The notes beneath the pieces are model-generated. The model did no database searches, was not told where the DNA came from, and was given only the letters and a program-made list of their open reading frames with translations. From NCBI RefSeq assembly GCF_020539505.1, contig NZ_JACDXW010000004.1:62001-126000 (forward strand): a stretch of 64,000 nt of DNA, in the 5' to 3' direction. The DNA is from Mesopusillimonas faecipullorum. GTDB lineage: Bacteria; Pseudomonadota; Gammaproteobacteria; Burkholderiales; Burkholderiaceae_B. This document shows, piece after piece, positions 59,002 through 64,000 of this stretch. Position 1 is the first letter of the stretch. Each line of letters opens with the position of its first letter. Made by a program: the position numbers and the translations under genes.

Positions 59002-60867
59002 CTAGTTAAGCTTGCCTGCCGTCAGCACCTCGGAGTGCGGCGGCTCGACATAGAGTTTTTGCACATCAGCAGCACGTGTCTTCAAGATATTGCGCTGGTT
59101 GATGGAACCTTTGTCAGTCATCTCATTGTCCGCCATGTTGGCGGGGCGTTCCAGGATCAATGCGCGCGCTATGCGTTGCGAGCTGCCTTTGGCCTGGCTT
59201 GCCAAGGTATCCAGCAGCTGTTGAGCCCATGTGCGGATTTTGACATGCTGAGCGATGTCGGCCATAGGGCTGCCTTCAGGCAAGCCGGCAAGTTCGGCTG
59301 CCATAGGGGTCAGGAAAATGAGCATGCCCAATTCGTCGCGGTCGTGGCCGGTCAGCGCGATATCGTGAATATACGGGGCTCCTGCGCTGATGACCTGTAT
59401 GCGCAGATTCCCCACGCTGACCCAGGTGCCGCTGGCCAGCTTGAAGTCTTCGGCGATACGTCCATCGAAACGCAGGCCTTTTTCAGGGGCGTCTTCGTCG
59501 AGAAAAGTGGCTGCGTCGCCGCTGCAAAAATAGCCTTCCTCGTCGAAGGCTTCGGCTGTGATATCGGGCTGACGCCAGTAGCCTGGGGTAATGTTGGGCC
59601 CGCGGTAGCGAACCTCCAGCTTGCCGTCCATGGGTACCAGTTTGACGGTGCAACCGGGGGCTGGCACGCCTATGACGCCGGCTTGCCAATCGGGCAGGTG
59701 GGCGGAAATCGCAAAGGGCGCTGTTTCGGTCATGCCCAGGCCCATGGTCATGGGGATGCGCATACCGCAAGAGGCGATGGCCAGTTCATCCACGGCTTGC
59801 TTCAGTGGGCCGGGCATGGCAGCGCCGCAGGGGAAAATCAGTCGCAGACGACTGAAAAACTGGTCGCGCAAAGCGGGGTCGCGCCTCATCTCGTGGACCA
59901 GAATCTCCATGCCTTTGGGCACCGAGTAATAGACCGTGGGAGCCACTTCCCGTAGGTTGCGCAGTGTTTGCGCCATACCGTCGTCCGTGGGTTTGCCGTC
60001 ATCTATATACAGCGTGCCGCCATGCACCAGGATATTGCCCAGGTTGTTGTTACCCGCCGCTGTGTGGTGCCATGGCATCCAGTCCATCAGCACTGGCGGC
60101 TCTTCCACCAGAAAGGGGTAGTACTGCAAGTGCATCTGTTGGTTGCTTGTCATCATACGATGCGTGTTGATGACGGCCTTGGGCATCTTGGTGGACCCCG
60201 AGGTAAACAGAAACTTCAAGATGGTGTCGGGCGTGACGGCCTTGAAGGCAGCGTCCACATCCTCGCCAGGCTGGGTTTGCAGTGCCTCCGACAAGCTCGT
60301 GCACAGTCGGCCTGGTAAAGTGCCGTTCGCGAAAACAAGCGGCGTGTCGGCAGGGACGGCTTTTTCTATGGCGTTGGCATAACGCTCGGCATCCTGAGCA
60401 AACACCAAGCCCGGCGTCAGCAGTTTGACGGCGTGCAAGACACGCTCTGCGCCTGGCGCCAATAAAGAATAGGCGGGAGACAGTGGCACGAAAGGGATGC
60501 CGACATGGATGGCGGCCAGCATGATCATCGCGTGCTCTGCGCTGTTTTCAGACAGAATGAGCAGCGGTCGTTCGGCACTGAGATTCTGGCCCAGCAAATA
60601 CTGGGCTAAAGGCAGGACGCGATCCAGCATCTGGCGATAGCTGAGGCGTTCCCATTCGCCATCCTGACCACGCCAAGCCAGTAGGGTTTGATCGGGCTTG
60701 TGTTCTGCCCAATGGGGCAGCAGCGTGTTGTAGGTGGCAACGTAATCGCGCAGCGGGTCCGTGCTTTCCAAGATGATGCTGCCATCGGCACGTTTCTGGA
60801 CGGTGGCACCGTAGGGACCAAGCGCCAGCTCGCGGAAAGCGGCCTGTTGGAGGGTGGGGCTCGACAT
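59002..60867 (-). CDS. fcs: Feruloyl-CoA synthase
   Basis: 621-residue adenylate-forming CoA ligase. The phosphate loop LFTSGSTKMPKAVINTH (about residue 225), MGLGMTETAPFAIS, and FDGRIAEDFKLASGTWVSVG with the C-terminal KGSINQRNILKTR (catalytic Lys region) identify the family. Fcs proteins differ from 4-coumarate-CoA ligases in this FKLASGTWV hinge. The enzyme activates ferulate, 4-coumarate and caffeate. A GGAG site precedes ATG 60867, 15 bases after the crotonase gene. It is the committing step of this operon. Confidence 0.9.
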   Translation of the reverse strand: MSSPTLQQAAFRELALGPYGATVQKRADGSIILESTDPLRDYVATYNTLLPHWAEHKPDQTLLAWRGQDGEWERLSYRQMLDRVLPLAQYLLGQNLSAERPLLILSENSAEHAMIMLAAIHVGIPFVPLSPAYSLLAPGAERVLHAVKLLTPGLVFAQDAERYANAIEKAVPADTPLVFANGTLPGRLCTSLSEALQTQPGEDVDAAFKAVTPDTILKFLFTSGSTKMPKAVINTHRMMTSNQQMHLQYYPFLVEEPPVLMDWMPWHHTAAGNNNLGNILVHGGTLYIDDGKPTDDGMAQTLRNLREVAPTVYYSVPKGMEILVHEMRRDPALRDQFFSRLRLIFPCGAAMPGPLKQAVDELAIASCGMRIPMTMGLGMTETAPFAISAHLPDWQAGVIGVPAPGCTVKLVPMDGKLEVRYRGPNITPGYWRQPDITAEAFDEEGYFCSGDAATFLDEDAPEKGLRFDGRIAEDFKLASGTWVSVGNLRIQVISAGAPYIHDIALTGHDRDELGMLIFLTPMAAELAGLPEGSPMADIAQHVKIRTWAQQLLDTLASQAKGSSQRIARALILERPANMADNEMTDKGSINQRNILKTRAADVQKLYVEPPHSEVLTAGKLN

Positions 60868-60882
60868 GAAGGGCTCCGGGTA

Positions 60883-61674
60883 TCAGGACTGCGGTGTGAC
60901 TTTGGCGGCGCGTTTTTCCAAGAAAGCGTTGACTCTTTCCTTTGCCTCCGGCGCGCCTTGGGTAATGGCGGCAATCAGGGCTTCGGTCATCAGGCCGTTG
61001 GCCATGGGCTGTTCGGCGATATGCGGCAACACGTTGGTAATGGCGTAATTGGAAAGCGGTGCATTGGAAGCAATGCGCTCGGCCAATTCGCGAGCTTTTT
61101 GCATGGCTTGGCCTGCGGGGGTAACGTAGTGCGTCAAATTGATGGCCAGCCCTTCTTGGGCATTCAGGACATGGCCGGTCAGCATCATCTCGGTAACGCG
61201 CGAAAAGCCGATCAACTTGGAAACGCGCACAGAGCCGCCACCGCCCAGGAAAATACCGCGTTGACCTTCGGGCAGGCCAAAGTAGGTGGTTTCATCGGCG
61301 ACCCTAACGTGGGTGGAAGAGGCAAGTTCCAGGCCACCACCCACCACGGCGCCTTGCATGGCGCAAATGACCGGGAAACGGCCAAACTGGATTTTGCTGA
61401 AGGCTTCGTACCATTTGAACGAATGCTGTATGCCTTCGGCGGTAGAAGTTTCGGAAAGCTCGGAGAGGTCGAGGCCGGCGCAAAAGTGCGGGCCTGTTCC
61501 GGCCAGGATGGCAACGCGAACGGTATCGGGTAGCGACTCAAAAGCCTGGCGCAGGCCTTCCACCACGCGCAGGCTCAAGGCGTTGCGCTTCTCTGGGCGA
61601 TTGAGCGTGAGCGTGGCGATGGGGCCATCAACTTGGACGTCCAGTAGGTCGTGTTGGTTTTGAGTTTGAGTCAT
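60883..61674 (-). CDS. Crotonase-family enoyl-CoA hydratase of the hydroxycinnamate operon
   Basis: 263-residue crotonase-fold protein. Both catalytic glutamates of true hydratases are present, E116 (GGGLELASS) and E136 (GLPEGQRG). Feruloyl-CoA hydratase-lyase (Ech), which makes vanillin directly, has a non-acidic residue at the first of these positions. This points to simple hydration of feruloyl-CoA, followed by oxidation by the neighbouring SDR. The oxyanion-hole segments GPHFCAGLDL and AVVGGG are intact. The ATG at 61674 has AGGAA upstream. It lies between livF and fcs. Confidence 0.82.
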   Translation of the reverse strand: MTQTQNQHDLLDVQVDGPIATLTLNRPEKRNALSLRVVEGLRQAFESLPDTVRVAILAGTGPHFCAGLDLSELSETSTAEGIQHSFKWYEAFSKIQFGRFPVICAMQGAVVGGGLELASSTHVRVADETTYFGLPEGQRGIFLGGGGSVRVSKLIGFSRVTEMMLTGHVLNAQEGLAINLTHYVTPAGQAMQKARELAERIASNAPLSNYAITNVLPHIAEQPMANGLMTEALIAAITQGAPEAKERVNAFLEKRAAKVTPQS

Positions 61675-61709
61675 GGGAGTTTCCTGAGATATCTGAAAAA
61701 AGTGTGGTG

Positions 61710-62450
61710 TCAGGCCTCGGCGGTGCCGGAGATGCCTAGATAACTTTGTGCGATACGCGGGTTATCGGCCAATTCCTGGGCCGGCCCTTGCAATGCGATG
61801 CGGCCGTTTTCAAGCACATAGCCGTAGTTGGCCAACTTCAGGGCGGCACGGGCGTTTTGTTCGATAAGCAGCGTGGACACGCCATGCTCGCGCAGGCCCG
61901 CAACGACATCGAGTACTTCTTTGACGATGCGGGGGGCCAAGCCCAGACTGGGTTCATCCAGCATCAGCAACCTGGGTTTGCCCATCAGGGCTCTGCCCAC
62001 CGCCAGCATTTGACGCTCGCCGCCCGAAAGCGTGCCGGCCAACTGCTTGGCGCGCTCTTGCAGACGTGGGAATAAGGTGAATACCCATTCAAGCTGGTCC
62101 ATAGGCTGTTTGTCACCGGCTCGCTGGCGCCTGAAACTGCCCAGTTGCAGATTGTCCATGACGCTCATGTCGGCAAACAGCGCGCGTTGCTCGGGCACCA
62201 GCGACATGCCGTCCATGACGCGTTGTTCCACGTTGCGGCGTGTCAGGGCTTGACCGTCGAAGCGTACTTCGCCGGTGCTGCGCACCAGACCAATCAAAGC
62301 GTTAAGCAGCGTGGATTTGCCTGCGCCGTTGGGGCCGATCACCGTAACGATGCTGCCATGAGCGACCTCCAAGCTGACTTCATGCAGCGCAGTTACGTTA
62401 CCGTAGCCGGCACTGAAGTCGCGGACTTCCAGAATATTGCCTTGCGTCAT
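61710..62450 (-). CDS. livF: Branched-chain-type ABC transporter ATP-binding protein LivF
   Basis: 246-residue ABC ATPase with Walker A GPNGAGKST, signature LSGGERQMLAVGRAL, Walker B LLMLDEPSLGLAP and switch His region LLIEQNA. The length and the ERQMLAV pattern fit LivF rather than LivG. It overlaps the upstream LivM-LivG fusion by the ATGA at 62447-62450. As a member of the hydroxycinnamate operon it probably powers uptake of aromatic acids rather than leucine. Confidence 0.9.
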   Translation of the reverse strand: MTQGNILEVRDFSAGYGNVTALHEVSLEVAHGSIVTVIGPNGAGKSTLLNALIGLVRSTGEVRFDGQALTRRNVEQRVMDGMSLVPEQRALFADMSVMDNLQLGSFRRQRAGDKQPMDQLEWVFTLFPRLQERAKQLAGTLSGGERQMLAVGRALMGKPRLLMLDEPSLGLAPRIVKEVLDVVAGLREHGVSTLLIEQNARAALKLANYGYVLENGRIALQGPAQELADNPRIAQSYLGISGTAEA

Positions 62451-64000
62451 TCCACGCCTCCTAGATAGGCTTCCAGTACAGCTGGGTGCTGTTGAATTTC
62501 GGCAGGCTTGCCTTCAGCGATTTTTTGTCCGAAGACCATGACAACGATGTGGTCGGTAAGGCGCATGACGAATTCCATGTCGTGTTCGACAATCAGGATG
62601 CCCATGCCTTCCGCACGCAGAGAAGAAAGCAGTTCGGCCAAAGCTTGCTTCTCAAAGGCGCGTAATCCGGCGGCAGGCTCGTCCAGCAGTAGTAGGGCCG
62701 GGTCGCAGCACAGGGCCCGTGCAATCTCAAGCAATCGCTGTTGCCCCAGGGCCAGACTGCCGGCCTCCAGGTGCATCAGGTCTTGCAAGCCCACACGTTG
62801 CAGAGCGTGTGCGGCTTCTTTCAACATGGCAGCTTCGTCGCGGCGATCCAGGCGCAAGGTGGCAGAGAACACGCCGGCGCTGGTACGCAAGTGCGCGCCC
62901 AGCGCCACGTTCTCAAGCACGCTCATCTCGGGAACCAGCTTGACGTGTTGGAAGGTGCGCGCGACGCCGAGTTTGGCAATTTCGCGAGAGGGCAGGCCAT
63001 CTATGCGTTGACCTTTGAAACGCACTTGCCCCTCACTGGCGCGCAGCAAGCCCGTGACCAGATTGAAAGTGGTGGATTTACCTGCGCCGTTAGGGCCGAT
63101 GAGCCCTACGATCTCGCCTGCGGCAACCTTGAAGCTGACTTTATCGACTGCCACCAAGCCGCCAAAGCGCTTGCGCACGTCGTCTACCTGCAACAGGGTT
63201 TCACCGGCTTGGCTAACGGTGCGATGCGTCAGTGGCGTAATGACTTGCTGGGCGGAAGGAAGCTGCTTGCGCAGGGGGCGGTTCCAAAGCTTGGCTATCC
63301 AGGACCATAAACCTTCAGGGGCAAAACGCAGCAACAGGATAAGAAGCAAGCCGAAAACCAGGCCCTCGAAGCTGCCGGCGCGACCGAAGAGGGCCGGCAT
63401 GATGACTTGCAACTGGTCTTGCAATATTTTGACGGCACCCGAACCTAATAGCGCTCCCCAAATCGAAGACATACCGCCGACCACCAGCATGATGACGTAT
63501 TCCAAACTGGCGCTCAGGCCAAATGGGGTAGGGTTGATGGCGCGCTGTAAATGTGCAAACAACCAGCCTGAAACGGAAGCCAACAGTGCCGCGATGACAA
63601 AGATGATGATCTTTGTGCGAGCCGTATTGACGCCCATGGATTCAGCCATTTGTATGCTGTGCTTGAGTGCGCGTATGGCGCGTCCGGGGCGGGAGTCCAG
63701 CAGGTTAAGCAGCGCCCAGGCTGAGAGGCAGACGCACAGCCAGATCAACCAGTACATGCTGCGGCTGTTGCCTAAAGTCCAGCCGAACAGGTTAATGGCA
63801 GGCAGGCCGGAAATGCCGTCATATTTCCCCAGCCAACTGATGCTGCCGAACAGGTAGAACAAGGCGATGCTCCAGGCGATAGTGGCCAGGGGCAGATAAT
63901 GACCCGACATGCGCAGCGTGATTGCACCGATAAGCAAGGCACTGCCGCCGGTAATGATCAGACCGGCGAACAGTGTCAGCCAGGGCGACACATCATAGTG
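62447..64000 (-). CDS. LivM-LivG fusion (ABC permease and ATPase in one chain), 5' end cut by window edge
   Basis: The visible 517 residues are open at the right edge. The first ~220 are a LivM-like permease with several helices and the family segment GGMSSIWGALLGSG; after a linker rich in Arg/Pro/Gln, residues from about 265 form a LivG-like ATPase with Walker A GPNGAGKST, GVARTFQHVKLVPEMSV, signature LALGQQRLLEIARAL, Walker B ALLLLDEPAAGL and the switch IVEHDMEFVM. In most bacteria LivM and LivG are separate genes; the fusion is a known variant. A LivH permease and perhaps a binding protein should lie just outside the window. The frame runs unbroken through the linker, so it is a real fusion, not a missed stop. 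Confidence 0.9.
   Translation of the reverse strand, partial: HYDVSPWLTLFAGLIITGGSALLIGAITLRMSGHYLPLATIAWSIALFYLFGSISWLGKYDGISGLPAINLFGWTLGNSRSMYWLIWLCVCLSAWALLNLLDSRPGRAIRALKHSIQMAESMGVNTARTKIIIFVIAALLASVSGWLFAHLQRAINPTPFGLSASLEYVIMLVVGGMSSIWGALLGSGAVKILQDQLQVIMPALFGRAGSFEGLVFGLLLILLLRFAPEGLWSWIAKLWNRPLRKQLPSAQQVITPLTHRTVSQAGETLLQVDDVRKRFGGLVAVDKVSFKVAAGEIVGLIGPNGAGKSTTFNLVTGLLRASEGQVRFKGQRIDGLPSREIAKLGVARTFQHVKLVPEMSVLENVALGAHLRTSAGVFSATLRLDRRDEAAMLKEAAHALQRVGLQDLMHLEAGSLALGQQRLLEIARALCCDPALLLLDEPAAGLRAFEKQALAELLSSLRAEGMGILIVEHDMEFVMRLTDHIVVMVFGQKIAEGKPAEIQQHPAVLEAYLGGVE

Noticed and set aside
58031-59005. 324-codon plus-strand frame
   Set aside because: Antisense to the amidohydrolase gene, which carries all metal-binding motifs.
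1-64000. tRNA, rRNA, CRISPR array, insertion sequence or prophage
   Set aside because: I looked in every gap for cloverleaf-like, repeat-spacer or transposase signals and saw none.

Overview
The window reads as chromosomal DNA of a betaproteobacterium, most likely an Alcaligenaceae member (Bordetella/Achromobacter/Pusillimonas type). The reasons are the moderately high GC content, the housekeeping block metG / small membrane protein / apbC / tamA / tamB / dcd / Orn-Lys-Arg decarboxylase, and the many solute-binding proteins and aromatic-acid catabolic operons. I see no IS element, phage, CRISPR array, tRNA or rRNA gene.

Layout. (1) 1-3643, minus strand: lower protocatechuate 4,5-cleavage operon ligJ-ligK-ligI-ligA (ligA cut by the window edge), with an NsrR-like Rrf2 regulator upstream. 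(2) 3876-5456: CSS-EAL cyclic-di-GMP phosphodiesterase gene interrupted by an in-frame TAA. (3) 5478-11904: dctP-iorA-iorB-thioesterase operon with a divergent LysR regulator. (4) 11864-22406: mostly ordinary genes (EamA exporter, rluE, DUF985 cupin, exported nucleosidase-like protein, SapC family, vanillin-dehydrogenase-like ALDH, piuC plus a Fiu-like siderophore receptor with a Fur-box-like site, an LldD-like oxidase, acyP). (5) 22503-27647: a LivK-type binding protein, the HpaR regulator, two tandem VanA-like Rieske oxygenases and a LuxR-type regulator. (6) 27654-36731: complete homoprotocatechuate (3,4-dihydroxyphenylacetate) meta-cleavage operon hpaG1-G2-E-D-F-H-I-gabD, with hpaB divergent. 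(7) 36825-54787: core genes poxB, metG, apbC, tamAB, dcd, decarboxylase, HI0933-type flavoprotein, gcvH, MFS, bioB. (8) 55101-64000: a small thioesterase, then on the minus strand a hydroxycinnamate operon (livMG fusion, livF, crotonase, feruloyl-CoA synthase, amidohydrolase, HSD10-like SDR, acyl-CoA dehydrogenase).

How the parts fit (inference). Hydroxycinnamates would be imported by the Liv-type ABC system, activated by Fcs, hydrated, oxidised and cleaved by the amidohydrolase. This is a beta-oxidative deacetylation route and would give 4-hydroxybenzoate or vanillate. Vanillate-type acids could be O-demethylated by the Rieske enzymes and opened by the Lig pathway. Separately, aryl-pyruvates from aromatic amino acids could pass through IorAB to aryl-acetyl-CoA, be released by the adjacent thioesterase as (hydroxy)phenylacetate, and enter the HpaB/HPC pathway.

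The most interesting non-coding signal is a pair of AT-rich sequence words (TTAATATGTTA and ATATATTAAT) shared by the livK-type promoter (22515-22547) and the hpaG/hpaB divergent promoter (35006-35100). It suggests that HpaR, encoded next to the livK-type gene, controls both loci. Other points to check are the nonsense codon in the EAL gene, the tandem Rieske oxygenases without a reductase, the LivM-LivG fusion, and the two catalytic glutamates in the crotonase, which separate it from feruloyl-CoA hydratase-lyase.
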